Assembly (NCBI RefSeq): GCF_000422345.1
Contig: NZ_AULP01000003.1
Span: 124,001-188,000, forward strand
Reading direction: 5' to 3'
DNA length: 64,000 bases
Source: Neomelitea salexigens DSM 19753
Lineage (GTDB): Bacteria > Pseudomonadota > Gammaproteobacteria > Pseudomonadales > Spongiibacteraceae
Each line of letters opens with the position of its first letter. The stretch's first letter is position 1. The translations under genes and the position numbers were made by a program. The notes beneath the pieces were generated by a model, which was given only the letters and a program-made list of their open reading frames with translations, did no database searches and was not told where the DNA came from. Positions 15,465 to 24,428 of the stretch are shown one piece after another.

Positions 15465-16184
15465 ATGGAAAAACGCGAGGAATTGTATTCGGGTAAAGCA
15501 AAGTCGGTATATAAAACCGACGATCCGGATCGCTTCATTCTCACCTTCAGAAATGACACCTCGGCGTTTGATGGCGTGAAGGTTGAGCAGCTTGACCGCA
15601 AGGGCATGGTCAATAACAAGTTCAATGCGTTCATCATGGAAAAGCTGCAGCAGGCGGGTGTGCCGACGCATTTTGAAGGCCTTCTCAATGACAGTGAGGC
15701 CTTGGTAAAGCGCCTTGATATGTTCCCCATTGAGTGCGTGGTGCGCAATATCGCTGCGGGTTCAATCGTCAAACGTCTGGGCGTTAAGGAAGGCTTGGAG
15801 CTCACGCCACCGACCTTTGAAACGTTTTTGAAAGACGACGCCCTGCACGACCCGATGATCAATGAGTCACATATCCGCAGTTTTGGCTGGGCGACCGACG
15901 AGCAGATGGCGCGGATGCGTGAGTTGACCTATCAGGTGAACGATATTCTCAAGGCACTGTTCCTGGATGCCGGCATGCTGCTGGTCGATTACAAGCTTGA
16001 GTTCGGCGTGTTTAGCGACGGTGAGATTTACCTGGGTGATGAGTTTTCACCTGATGGCTGCCGTATCTGGGACAAAGAGACTCGCGAAAAGCTCGACAAG
16101 GACCGCTTCCGTCAAGACCTTGGTAATGTCGTAGAATCTTACGAGCTGGTAGGTCGCCGTTTGGGCATGAATTTCGACGATTAA
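15465..16184 (+). CDS. purC: SAICAR synthetase
   Basis: Catalyses ATP-dependent joining of aspartate to CAIR in purine synthesis. The 239-residue length matches the E. coli enzyme (237). The N-terminal [21 protein letters not shown] is the ATP-binding glycine/lysine segment, and the signatures [13 protein letters not shown] and [29 protein letters not shown] are intact. A good ribosome-binding site (GAAAGAGGCAAACC) precedes the ATG. A perfect 8-bp hairpin follows the stop. Confidence 0.97.
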   Translation: MEKREELYSGKAKSVYKTDDPDRFILTFRNDTSAFDGVKVEQLDRKGMVNNKFNAFIMEKLQQAGVPTHFEGLLNDSEALVKRLDMFPIECVVRNIAAGSIVKRLGVKEGLELTPPTFETFLKDDALHDPMINESHIRSFGWATDEQMARMRELTYQVNDILKALFLDAGMLLVDYKLEFGVFSDGEIYLGDEFSPDGCRIWDKETREKLDKDRFRQDLGNVVESYELVGRRLGMNFDD

Positions 16185-16199
16185 GTACCCCACCTTTCT

Positions 16200-16218
16200 G
16201 GCCTGCCTCGGGCAGGCC
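16200..16218 (+). terminator. Hairpin after purC
   Basis: Eight-base perfect stem GGCCTGCC/GGCAGGCC with a TCG loop, 15 bases past the purC stop. It lacks a T-run (followed by AAGCTCCCC), so it may terminate weakly or protect the 3' end. Confidence 0.4.
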
Positions 16219-16345
16219 AAGCTCCCCCCCGATTTTGGCATTCAGCACAGGCGCGCTAGACTGTTAGCGATAACGTCGTCCCCTTATACCGGCGGTTGAG
16301 TTTCACTCTGAAGCGATGCAACCAGTAAATTGAGGAGTGTTGCCT

Positions 16346-16738
16346 GTGTTGGTCACAGTTGCCCGCTATTCCTTTCCCTGGGAAGCCCAGATAAATCGCG
16401 CTCGGCTGGAAGCCGAGGGGATTCCCACTTTTGTCGCCGATGAACAGACCATCAATATGCAGTGGCTCTACTCCGATGCCCTGGGGGGCGTGCGCTTGCA
16501 GGTGCCCTCCGCTTGCGAAGAACGTGCCCGAGAGTTACTAAGCGAAGATCGAAGTGAAGATCTGGAAACGTCGCAGGGCAGTGATGTGTCGCTGTGCCCA
16601 GTGTGTTGTGCTGAAATGCAATCTGAGCGGCGAGGTCGTCGCTGGGCCTTTCTCGTGTTCCTGGGCATTGATTTCCCCCTGTTCCCCACACGAAAAATAT
16701 TGCGTTGTAGCCGCTGTGGTTATGAACAACGGTTATGA
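16346..16738 (+). CDS. DUF2007-type protein with C-terminal zinc ribbon
   Basis: A 130-residue cytoplasmic protein. The N-terminal half (ARYSFPWEAQINRARLEAEGIPTFVADE, then GGVRLQVPSACEERARELL) matches the DUF2007 'putative signal-transducing' fold. The C-terminal part has two Cys pairs (CPVCCAEM; CSRCGYEQ) that could form a zinc ribbon, separated by a hydrophobic stretch (WAFLVFLGIDFPLFP). GTG at 16346 is chosen because GAGG lies 9 bases upstream; the GTG at 16337 abuts that site and is too close. Function unknown. It has no obvious operon partner. Confidence 0.72.
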   Translation: MLVTVARYSFPWEAQINRARLEAEGIPTFVADEQTINMQWLYSDALGGVRLQVPSACEERARELLSEDRSEDLETSQGSDVSLCPVCCAEMQSERRGRRWAFLVFLGIDFPLFPTRKILRCSRCGYEQRL

Positions 16739-16847
16739 ACAACCGAGCTGATTAATGCGGTAGAATTTGAGACAGAACTTTTGCGTTAGATTAACGCCGT
16801 TCTGACCGCTTAACGATAGTCTTGTGCACGCTTTGCAAAGGGTAGAT

Positions 16848-17546
16848 ATGGAGCATCGACACCACTACGAGCAGCATCGAATGGGCCGTATCGCATGGCT
16901 GCGCGCGGCGGTGCTCGGCGCAAATGACGGTATAGTCTCTACCTCCAGCTTGTTATTGGGTGTCGCTGCGGCGGGAGCAAGCGGTCATACCCTGTTGCTT
17001 ACCGGCTTGGCTGGTGTGGTTTCCGGCGCGATGTCGATGGCCGCTGGCGAGTATGTGTCGGTGAGCTCTCAGGCCGATATAGAGCGTGCCGACATCGAGA
17101 TTGAGCGGCGCGAGTTGGCAGAAAATCCAGTGCAGGAGCATGAAGAGCTGGCGCAGATATACATCCAGCGCGGCCTTGATGATGCGCTGGCAGAGCAAGT
17201 TGCCTCGCAGATGATGGACCACGATGCCCTGGCTGCGCACAGTCGCGACGAGCTCGGCTTATCGCCTTACCACCGGGCTAAACCGCTTCTCGCGGCGGTA
17301 TCGTCCGCAGCCAGCTTTGCCTTGGGGGGCGCACTGCCGCTGGGTTTGGCGATTGCGCTGCCTCCGCCTCTGTTGCTCACCGTGATGCCGGTAGCAATTT
17401 TATTATTCTTGGCCCTGCTCGGTGGTACTGCTGCCTATGTGGGTGGAGCGCCAATTCGCGCAGCGGCCTTGCGAGTGACTTTCTGGGGAGCGCTGGCGAT
17501 GGCTCTTACCGCTTTAGTGGGGCATTTAGTGGGTGTGGTTATCTAG
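16848..17546 (+). CDS. VIT1/CCC1-family metal transporter
   Basis: Integral membrane protein of 232 residues from the family that moves Fe2+/Mn2+ out of the cytoplasm (into vacuoles in plants and yeast). The N-terminal LRAAVLGANDGIVSTSSLLLGVAAAG and SGAMSMAAGEYVSVSSQADIERADIEIE are the hallmark helices, with the acidic metal-binding loop in the middle (about residues 80-135, rich in Glu and His). Three more helices follow. ATG at 16848 has AAAGGG upstream; a GTG 24 bases earlier is less likely. The physiological role in bacteria is probably iron or manganese tolerance. Confidence 0.87.
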   Translation: MEHRHHYEQHRMGRIAWLRAAVLGANDGIVSTSSLLLGVAAAGASGHTLLLTGLAGVVSGAMSMAAGEYVSVSSQADIERADIEIERRELAENPVQEHEELAQIYIQRGLDDALAEQVASQMMDHDALAAHSRDELGLSPYHRAKPLLAAVSSAASFALGGALPLGLAIALPPPLLLTVMPVAILLFLALLGGTAAYVGGAPIRAAALRVTFWGALAMALTALVGHLVGVVI

Positions 17547-17593
17547 AGATGAAAGTAGAGATCACGGCGCTCGGCATTACGCCAAGGCTATTT

Positions 17594-18643
17594 TTATCCT
17601 TGCGACAGAGAGCGGCGACTTTTCCCCGGTGACTCACCTGTCCAGCGGCGATAGGCGCGCTGGAATGCGCTTTGTTCTGAGAATCCCAGTAGTGCTGCCA
17701 CGTCGGCCAGGCTCAGTTCCGGGTCGGCCATATACTGCTCGGCCAGGGTTTGACGCAATTCGTCGATCAATTGCCGGAAGCTCAATTCTTGCTCAGCGAG
17801 CAGGCGCCGCAGCTTGCGTGGGCTGACCCCCAGTTTCTGTGCGACTTGGCTTAGGTCAGGGGTGCCATTGTGCAACTGCTCGGCAATGCTGCGTTTGCAA
17901 TCTTTCAGCCATTGCGGCGGTTGTGCCCGGCTTAGCTGTTTCAGTTGCTTTTCACAAATCTCGTCGAGCATGGCCAGCGCCTGAACATTGGCCATTTGAA
18001 TTGGCAAATCCAGTGCCGCCTCCGGGAAGGCGAGGCTGTCGACGTCGGCATCGAAATATACCGGGCAGCCGAAGAAGCGTTGCAATTCTTCGCTGTCTTC
18101 GGGGACTGGATGCCGAAACCGTATCCACGTGGCGCGAATATCGCTGCCGGTAAACTGAGGGGCAAGGGTTTTGACAACGGCGAAGTTGAGCTCGGCATGG
18201 TGGTGGCTCAGGGCGATTGCCGGCGGCAGCAGACAATGCCAGCGCAGCACAACATCGCCGTTTTCGTGCACCACCTCGTCCCGGAAGGCGTCGTAGTCTA
18301 AACCTGAGTAGCGCACTAAGCGCTGTACTTGTTGTTCCACATTGGCGCAGGCGAACTGCGCCAGCGCGCCCACCCCCACATGTCCTGGCCGCACGAACTG
18401 GCCCATATGCAAGCCCAGGTGCGGGTCGCGCAACTGCGCTGCCGCACTGTCGAGCATGCTTGCATAACTGAGGTAGGGGATGCGTTCTTCGGGTTGTTCC
18501 AGCAGTTCAACAGGCAGGCCGTGGCTTTCAAGTAGCTGTGAGGCAGGCAGGCCGTTGGCGTCGCAGTAATCGGTGAGCAATCGCAGGAAGTGCACCGCAA
18601 CGGTGTACTGCATTGCATCGTTGTCTGGGCTGGCCTTGGGCAT
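17594..18643 (-). CDS. AraC-family transcriptional regulator
   Basis: A ~349-residue regulator. The N-terminal two-thirds is the ligand-sensing domain found in OruR/ArgR-like AraC proteins (LRDPHLGLHMGQFVRPGHVGVGALAQFACANV). The last ~90 residues carry the double helix-turn-helix (DLSQVAQKLGVSPRKLRRLLAEQ and SLADVAALLGFSEQSAFQRAYRRWTG). The start is uncertain: ATG at 18643 is used, while 18613 and 18706 are also possible. It is divergent from the gene set at 18874-24336, which it probably controls. GGTCAA repeats 20 bp apart lie in the shared upstream region. Confidence 0.87.
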   Translation of the reverse strand: MPKASPDNDAMQYTVAVHFLRLLTDYCDANGLPASQLLESHGLPVELLEQPEERIPYLSYASMLDSAAAQLRDPHLGLHMGQFVRPGHVGVGALAQFACANVEQQVQRLVRYSGLDYDAFRDEVVHENGDVVLRWHCLLPPAIALSHHHAELNFAVVKTLAPQFTGSDIRATWIRFRHPVPEDSEELQRFFGCPVYFDADVDSLAFPEAALDLPIQMANVQALAMLDEICEKQLKQLSRAQPPQWLKDCKRSIAEQLHNGTPDLSQVAQKLGVSPRKLRRLLAEQELSFRQLIDELRQTLAEQYMADPELSLADVAALLGFSEQSAFQRAYRRWTGESPGKSRRSLSQG

Positions 18644-18726
18644 GGTTTGGCGTGTGTGAACTGTGAATCGTTGCCTTAAGGTACTACAGTCCGGCGCGCT
18701 GATCATCTGCCAACCGTGGACAGTTG

Positions 18727-18752
18727 GGTCAATTCCCTGGCATTACGGTCAA
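18727..18752. promoter_or_regulatory. Candidate AraC-type direct repeat
   Basis: GGTCAA occurs at 18727 and again at 18747, exactly 20 bases apart, each followed by a short CCC tract, in the intergenic region between the AraC regulator and its divergent neighbour. AraC proteins usually bind direct repeats about two helical turns apart, so this is a plausible binding site. Six-base repeats can occur by chance. Confidence 0.3.
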
Positions 18753-18873
18753 GATGCCCTTGTCAGAGCGAGCTATGCTGTGCACTAACTACCCCTTGTG
18801 CAGCCAGCAACGGAGAGGCAATGATAATAATGAATACAGTGTGGACGTTAGGGCCATTTCAGGAGGGCAGGCT

Positions 18874-20157
18874 ATGAAGCGCCGCCGGGTATTAGCGGCC
18901 GCTGGCGCCACAATGGCGGCAGGGCTGGGCGGCTTGTGGTTGCGCCCCGGTGACAACGGCGAGCCTTACAACGACTATTTTCGTCGCCTTAACGACGAGT
19001 TACAGCGCAATGGTCCTATGCGCCCGGTGATGGTGATAGACCTGGATCGCGTTGACTATAACCTGGCCTTGGTCACCGACAGTCTGGCTAAAACCGGCAA
19101 GCACTATCGCATTGTAGAAAAATCACTGCCCAGCATGAAGCTCCTTGACTATGTGTCAGCTAAGTCGGGAAGTAAGCGATTCATGAGTTTCCATCAACCC
19201 TTTTTAAATCACGATGCACGGAATATCCCCGACGCTGATCTACTGCTGGGCAAGCCATTGCCGGTTAAGTCGGCCGAGGAATTTTACGCGCGCCATCGCG
19301 GTACTTTTGACCCCTCTCGCCAGCTGCAGTGGTTAATAGATACCCCACAGCGTTTGCAACAATACCTGGAGTTGGCAAACCGTTTGGGCACCTCCATGTT
19401 GGTAAACGTTGAAATCGATGTTGGCCTTCACCGCGGTGGAGTTGATAGCGATGAGGCGCTGATCGCTATTCTCGACCTGATCCACGCTCACCCTCAGCAA
19501 CTGACCTTTAGCGGCTTTATGGGTTACGACGCCCATGTTGGCGCGGGGGTGCCGGGTATTTTGGGCAGCCCCGAGGAGCTGCTCGATAAAGCCATGGCAG
19601 GCTATCAACACTATGTAGACCTCGCCAGGCAACGCTACCCGGCGATGTGGCAGGGCAGTCTTACTTTAAACACTGGCGGCAGTCCGAGTTATCGCCTGCA
19701 CGAGCGAGAATCATTGAGTACCGAAGTGAGTGTGGGAACGGCGCTGCTCAAGCCCAGCCACTACGATCTTGCCACCCTGGAAGGGCATCGCCCCGCGGCG
19801 TTTATTGCCACGCCGGTGCTCAAGGCAGAGGGGCCAATTCGCCTGCCTGCACTGGACGATAAATCGGCTATTTTCTCGTGGTGGGATGTCAATCAGCGCC
19901 AGACCTATTTCGTTTACGGCGGCTATTGGCGCGCAGACTACGAAGCGCCGCAGGGGCTGCAGTTCAACGCTAACTTTGGCCACAGCGCCAACCAAGAGAT
20001 CGTCAATGGCTCCCCGGCAACCAATTTGCGGGTGGATGACCACGTGTTCTTAAGGCCGATGATTAGCGAGAGTGTGCTACTTGAATTTGGCGATCTACTG
20101 GTACTGCGCGGTGGCAAAATCATCGACCAGTGGCCGGTAATGTCGCAAAACGTATGA
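18874..20157 (+). CDS. Tat-exported alanine racemase-fold (DSD1-like) PLP protein
   Basis: A 427-residue protein resembling D-threonine aldolase/D-serine dehydratase-type PLP enzymes. The N-terminus MKRRRVLAAAGATMAAGLGG looks like a Tat signal, so it probably acts in the periplasm. The PLP-barrel signature MVIDLDRVDYNLALV is followed by HYRIVEKSLPS, where Lys83 is the expected PLP Schiff-base residue. GGVDSDEAL and TLNTGGSPSY fit phosphate-binding loops. At the C-terminus the H-x-C zinc motif of D-serine dehydratases is not seen (DDHVFLRPMISES instead), so the activity may differ. A perfect AGGAGG precedes the ATG at 18874. It starts a set continuing with cytochrome c, FAD oxidase and TonB receptor genes. 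Confidence 0.78.
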   Translation: MKRRRVLAAAGATMAAGLGGLWLRPGDNGEPYNDYFRRLNDELQRNGPMRPVMVIDLDRVDYNLALVTDSLAKTGKHYRIVEKSLPSMKLLDYVSAKSGSKRFMSFHQPFLNHDARNIPDADLLLGKPLPVKSAEEFYARHRGTFDPSRQLQWLIDTPQRLQQYLELANRLGTSMLVNVEIDVGLHRGGVDSDEALIAILDLIHAHPQQLTFSGFMGYDAHVGAGVPGILGSPEELLDKAMAGYQHYVDLARQRYPAMWQGSLTLNTGGSPSYRLHERESLSTEVSVGTALLKPSHYDLATLEGHRPAAFIATPVLKAEGPIRLPALDDKSAIFSWWDVNQRQTYFVYGGYWRADYEAPQGLQFNANFGHSANQEIVNGSPATNLRVDDHVFLRPMISESVLLEFGDLLVLRGGKIIDQWPVMSQNV

Positions 20158-20197
20158 CGCGCTGGCGAGCGCCCCAGCGGACTAAGAGGAAAAAACA

Positions 20198-20563
20198 ATG
20201 AAAAAACGTATCGCATTAGTGCTGCTTGCCGGTTTTTCCGGCCTGGTTGCCTGCAGTTCAGAAACGGGTGACAGTGCCGCCGAGGCAGCCGCACCGATTG
20301 CAGCGCTACAAATTAACGATCCGGTGTTGCGCCGTACCTACGAAAGCTCATGCATGAATTGCCACGGTGTTGCCGGTACCGGCGCGCCGATCAGTGGCGA
20401 TGTTGAGGCCTGGGCGCCGCGATTGGCCAAGGGGATGGACACCCTGTTGGATCACAGCATAGATGGTTTTAATTCCATGCCGCCGATGGGCATGTGTCCC
20501 CAGTGCTCAGAGGATGACTTTGTCGCACTGATCGAACTGATGGCTGGTGTACAGGGAGAATAG
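20198..20563 (+). CDS. Cytochrome c lipoprotein (c5-like)
   Basis: A 121-residue electron carrier. A lipoprotein signal ends with LVAC (Cys19), so it is likely tethered in the periplasm. The single haem site is CMNCH (Cys52, Cys55, His56); a Met-rich segment (FNSMPPMGMC) provides the sixth ligand, and the extra CPQC pair is typical of cytochrome c5-like proteins. It ends 2 bases before the FAD-oxidase gene, which makes it a likely electron acceptor for that enzyme. AAGAGGAAAAAACA gives a strong ribosome-binding site. Confidence 0.87.
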   Translation: MKKRIALVLLAGFSGLVACSSETGDSAAEAAAPIAALQINDPVLRRTYESSCMNCHGVAGTGAPISGDVEAWAPRLAKGMDTLLDHSIDGFNSMPPMGMCPQCSEDDFVALIELMAGVQGE

Positions 20564-20565
20564 TT

Positions 20566-21957
20566 GTGGCTGTTACTCGCAGAACCGTTCTTAAGCAACT
20601 CTCAACGGCCGCTGCCCTGGGTGCGGTGACAAGTTGGAGCCCGGTATCGGCCGCCGCGCGGCGTCGAAGACTGATTCCGTGGTCGAACTGGTCAGGTGGC
20701 CAGCGCTGCATTCCCGCGCAACGGGTCGCGCCCACCAGTGAAGCGGCCATTGCCGACTTGCTGGAAAACAGCCGTGGCGTGGTGCGGCCGGTTGGGGCCT
20801 CGCACTCCTTCTCTGCGCTGGTTCCGACCGATGGCACGCTGGTGTCGCTGGCGCAATTGACGGGCATGATCGGCCATAACCCTGACACCCTCGAAGCAGA
20901 ATTTTGGGCGGGAACGCCCATGTCGCAGATGGGGCAGCCGCTGCATGAGGCGGGGCAGGCGCTGGTCAATATGGCGGATATTGACTACCAAACGCTGGCG
21001 GGAGCCATTGCGACATCTACCCATGGGACCGGTATCGACTACGGTTCTTATTCGGCGTATGTCAGCGGCCTGCGCTTGATTACCGCCAGTGGTGACGTAC
21101 TCGATTGCGATGCGGAAAATAATCCCGAGATTTTCTCAGCCGCTCGCGTTTCGTTGGGGGCGTTGGGGGTAATTACCCGCATTCGCATGAAAAACCGGCA
21201 ACCGTTCCGCGTGCATGAGCAAACCTGGGTGCAGGACACCAACGAACTGCTCGAAGATGTTGACCGCTTGCGCAGAGAGAATGATCGCTTTGAATTTATT
21301 CCCATACTGCATTCGGATGTTTCGCTGTGCGTGACACTAAACGAAACTAACGATCCGAAAACGCTGCCCAAGGAGGGCGGTGGTGATGGCGACAAAGTGG
21401 GCTTGTTGCGCAGTGTGCATAAATACGCGGGGAGCTTTCCTAACGCTCGGGCATCGCTGGTGAATACGCTGGCTAAGCAGATGGATTTTCCCGACGTGAT
21501 CGACCAGTCATATAAGGTGTTTGCCAATGTGCGAGATCAGCGGTTTAACGAAATGGAATACACCGTGCCCGCCGAGGCCGGCCCGGATTGCTTGCGAGAA
21601 ATCATGGCGCTGGTGCGCAAGAAGAACTTGAACAGCTTTTTGCCGCTGGAGTACCGCTATATCAAAGCCGATGATATACCGCTGTCAATGTTCAGCGGTC
21701 GCGATGGCTGTGCGATCTCTGTGCACCAGTCTTACGAGCTGGACTACCACAATTTCTTCGCCGCGGTTGAGCCCATATTTTGGAAGTATGAAGGCCGCCC
21801 GCACTGGGGGAAGCTGCATAGTCTGAATGCGGCGCAGCTTTCCAAGTTGTATCCCCAGTGGCAGGACTTTACGGCGCTGCGTGAAGAACTCGATCCCGAC
21901 GGGCGCTTTTTGAATGGTCACCTGGCCTCTGTTTTTGGTACGCGAATGCGCAACTAA
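20566..21957 (+). CDS. Tat-exported FAD-linked oxidoreductase, lactone-oxidase (ALO/GULO) type
   Basis: A 463-residue VAO-family flavoprotein. The N-terminal TRRTVLKQLSTAAALGA is a Tat signal, implying a folded, cofactor-loaded periplasmic enzyme. The FAD domain shows VRPVGASHSFSAL, in which His80 is the likely covalent flavin attachment site. GAIATSTHGTG and SLGALGVITRI are conserved. The C-terminal domain (HWGKLHSLNAAQL, then DPDGRFLNGHL) is the D-arabinono-lactone oxidase region. Family members oxidise sugar lactones or alditols. With a cytochrome c gene directly upstream it may work as a dehydrogenase rather than an oxidase. GTG start with AGGGAGAATA upstream. The substrate is unknown, and a sterol substrate cannot be excluded. 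Confidence 0.85.
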   Translation: MAVTRRTVLKQLSTAAALGAVTSWSPVSAAARRRRLIPWSNWSGGQRCIPAQRVAPTSEAAIADLLENSRGVVRPVGASHSFSALVPTDGTLVSLAQLTGMIGHNPDTLEAEFWAGTPMSQMGQPLHEAGQALVNMADIDYQTLAGAIATSTHGTGIDYGSYSAYVSGLRLITASGDVLDCDAENNPEIFSAARVSLGALGVITRIRMKNRQPFRVHEQTWVQDTNELLEDVDRLRRENDRFEFIPILHSDVSLCVTLNETNDPKTLPKEGGGDGDKVGLLRSVHKYAGSFPNARASLVNTLAKQMDFPDVIDQSYKVFANVRDQRFNEMEYTVPAEAGPDCLREIMALVRKKNLNSFLPLEYRYIKADDIPLSMFSGRDGCAISVHQSYELDYHNFFAAVEPIFWKYEGRPHWGKLHSLNAAQLSKLYPQWQDFTALREELDPDGRFLNGHLASVFGTRMRN

Positions 21958-22008
21958 TACGGCGTGCTAAACCGCTTTGCTAGCTGCTGCTAAATAAGGA
22001 AATTATTG

Positions 22009-24336
22009 ATGAAATCCGCATTTATTCGCCCTCTGCTGTGTATGGTTGGCATTGCCGCCGCTGGCGCCGTGCAGGCTCAGTCGCGGGTCTTGGAAGAGGT
22101 GATTATCACCGCGCAAAAAACCGAGCAGAGTCTACAGGACGTGCCTATTTCGGTGACCGCTGTTGACGGCGAGTTTATGCAGGATGCCGCGATCGGCGAT
22201 TTGCAGGAGCTGTCGGTGTTTGTTCCCAATGTTCGCATGGACGACAACGACCCCGGTTCTCCGCAGATTTTTATTCGCGGTTTCGGCACCAATACCTTTA
22301 ATCCGAGTTTTGAAAGCTCCGTGGGGCTGGTTCAAGACGAGCTGTTTATGGGGCGGGCCGGTTATTTTACCGAAGGCATGTTTGATGTTGGCCGCGTTGA
22401 AGTATTGCGAGGCCCACAGGGCACGCTGTTTGGCAAAAATACCGTGTCTGGTGTTTTCAACGTTTTCAGCCGTCCCGTCACCGAGGCATTCAGCGCCAAC
22501 GCCGAGCTGCGCGCAGGCGAGTTTGGTGAGCAGCGAGTTGAGGTGGGTGCAGGGGGCATGCTCAACGATTGGTTCGGCCTTCGTTTTGCCGCGATGGATA
22601 CCCAGCGCGACGGCCAATTGCATAATCAGTTTAGCGGGCGCGACCAAGAGGCCTCAGAGCAGGATGCCCAGCGCTTGAAACTGCTATTTGTTCCCAGCGA
22701 CGCGATGGAGATCGAGCTCATTGCGCTGGAGTCACAAACCGAAATGGCCTATTGGCCTAAGCAGCTAAAAGCGCTGGATGCGGATACGCGCGACTATCTG
22801 GCCGACTTTGATGCCAATATTGAAGATGACCCGGAAGACTTCACCACTAGCATGAACCGAGACGGCGAGCTGGAGAAAGGGTCAACAACATACAGCGCCA
22901 AGTTGTCATACAGCTTTGGCGAAGTTGGCGCATTGCGCGACTTGAATATGGTTGCCGTGTTGGGGCGCAGCGACTTTTTTGTTGAGCAAGACCAGGATAT
23001 GGACGTTTCACCGGCAGATCTGCTCACCTTGTTTAACCGCGAGGACTACCGCCAGGACACCTTGGAATGGCGCTTTACGGGTAATGCCGAAAGCTTGTTT
23101 GGCTTGGGTAATGACTTGCAGTTTGTCGCCGGGTTGTTCTACTTCGAGTCGGACTACGAACTTAATGCCAAGCTTCAATTAGGGGATGATATAGGAAGCT
23201 GGCTGGGAACCAACGACGCCCAGCAAATGGCAGGCAGTGATGCGATCTTGCTGCCCGGGTTGCAGTTGCTCGCGCAAACAACCACCGATGATCATTTCCG
23301 TTTTCACTACTTGCAAAACACCGAGTCGCTGGCACTGTTTGGGCAATTCAGCTTGAGCCTAGGCGATAACTGGGTGGTGACACCGGGGCTGCGTTTTAAC
23401 CGTGAAGACAAGCGCATTGACACCCTGGGAGAGTCGGCTTGCAGCAGTACCACTATGCTGCCCGCGTTGACCTGTGTCACGCCGCTGTTATTGGATACCC
23501 AGGACTACAACAAGCGTGGGCTAGAGCGGAACGAACGCGACGTGTCGCCCAAACTCTCGGTTATGTACTACCTGAGTGAAGAAACCAATGTCTTTGCAAC
23601 CGTGAGTCGCGGTTTTAAAAGTGGCGGTTTTAACGCTATTTCTTTCACCGGTGAAGACATCGAATTCGATGACGAAAATGCAACCACGGCGGAGCTGGGA
23701 ATCAAGGGGCGCTTCTTTGATCGCAGCCTCAGCGTGAATGCCACCCTGTACCGCACTGAGTTTGAAGACCTACAGGTCCTGGCATTTAATGGTGTGTTCT
23801 TCGACGTTAGCAATGCCGCTACGGCAACCTCGCAGGGCCTGGAGGTGGATTGGCAGTGGCTCACGCCTTGGGAGCCGCTATCAATGTCGGGGTCGTTGGG
23901 CTTACTTGATGCGCGCTACGACGAGTATCAAGGAGCACCTGCGCCGGTCACGGATGGCATTGATCAGCGCCAGGACCTCAGTGGCGAGCGCATCGCCTTT
24001 GCCCCCGAAGTGAGCGCGACACTTAGCCCCAGCCTGCACTTTACGCTGGGTGATGCCTTCAGTGTGAATATCGCGGCGGATATCATCCATCAAGGTGAGC
24101 AATACACCGATGTCGACCTCGATGACAACACCCGGGTACCTGCTAATACCAAGCTTAATTTGCGCCTGTCGCTTGCCAGCGCAGATGAGTGGTGGAGTGC
24201 CACCGTTGGTGTGAAGAATGCCAGCGATGAGCGCACTCAGAATCAGGTGATAGACTCGGTGCTGTTCCCGGGAACCTACTACGCTCAGCAAAACCCTGGG
24301 CGCCAGGTATACGGATCGCTGCGCTTTAACTGGTAG
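22009..24336 (+). CDS. TonB-dependent outer-membrane receptor
   Basis: A 775-residue outer-membrane importer. A signal peptide (to about AAGAVQAQ) is followed by the TonB-box-like LEEVIITAQK, the plug domain (about residues 35-155; QDVPISVTAVDGEF, RGPQGTLFGKNTVSGVFNV) and a beta-barrel that ends with an aromatic residue (LRFNW). The EVIITAQK/QSLQDVPISV start is typical of the large receptor class expanded in sphingomonads and marine gammaproteobacteria that import diverse organic compounds, not only siderophores. ATG at 22009 is preceded by AAGGA. It lies 51 bases after the FAD oxidase and likely delivers the substrate of that set. Confidence 0.93.
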   Translation: MKSAFIRPLLCMVGIAAAGAVQAQSRVLEEVIITAQKTEQSLQDVPISVTAVDGEFMQDAAIGDLQELSVFVPNVRMDDNDPGSPQIFIRGFGTNTFNPSFESSVGLVQDELFMGRAGYFTEGMFDVGRVEVLRGPQGTLFGKNTVSGVFNVFSRPVTEAFSANAELRAGEFGEQRVEVGAGGMLNDWFGLRFAAMDTQRDGQLHNQFSGRDQEASEQDAQRLKLLFVPSDAMEIELIALESQTEMAYWPKQLKALDADTRDYLADFDANIEDDPEDFTTSMNRDGELEKGSTTYSAKLSYSFGEVGALRDLNMVAVLGRSDFFVEQDQDMDVSPADLLTLFNREDYRQDTLEWRFTGNAESLFGLGNDLQFVAGLFYFESDYELNAKLQLGDDIGSWLGTNDAQQMAGSDAILLPGLQLLAQTTTDDHFRFHYLQNTESLALFGQFSLSLGDNWVVTPGLRFNREDKRIDTLGESACSSTTMLPALTCVTPLLLDTQDYNKRGLERNERDVSPKLSVMYYLSEETNVFATVSRGFKSGGFNAISFTGEDIEFDDENATTAELGIKGRFFDRSLSVNATLYRTEFEDLQVLAFNGVFFDVSNAATATSQGLEVDWQWLTPWEPLSMSGSLGLLDARYDEYQGAPAPVTDGIDQRQDLSGERIAFAPEVSATLSPSLHFTLGDAFSVNIAADIIHQGEQYTDVDLDDNTRVPANTKLNLRLSLASADEWWSATVGVKNASDERTQNQVIDSVLFPGTYYAQQNPGRQVYGSLRFNW

Positions 24337-24428
24337 CACCTGCTCCGGCGCCACTGCGACGATATGTCCCGCCCACTTGCTCGCCTAAGCAGCGATAATG
24401 GTGGGGCATGTCAACTCGGAGCGCGTCT

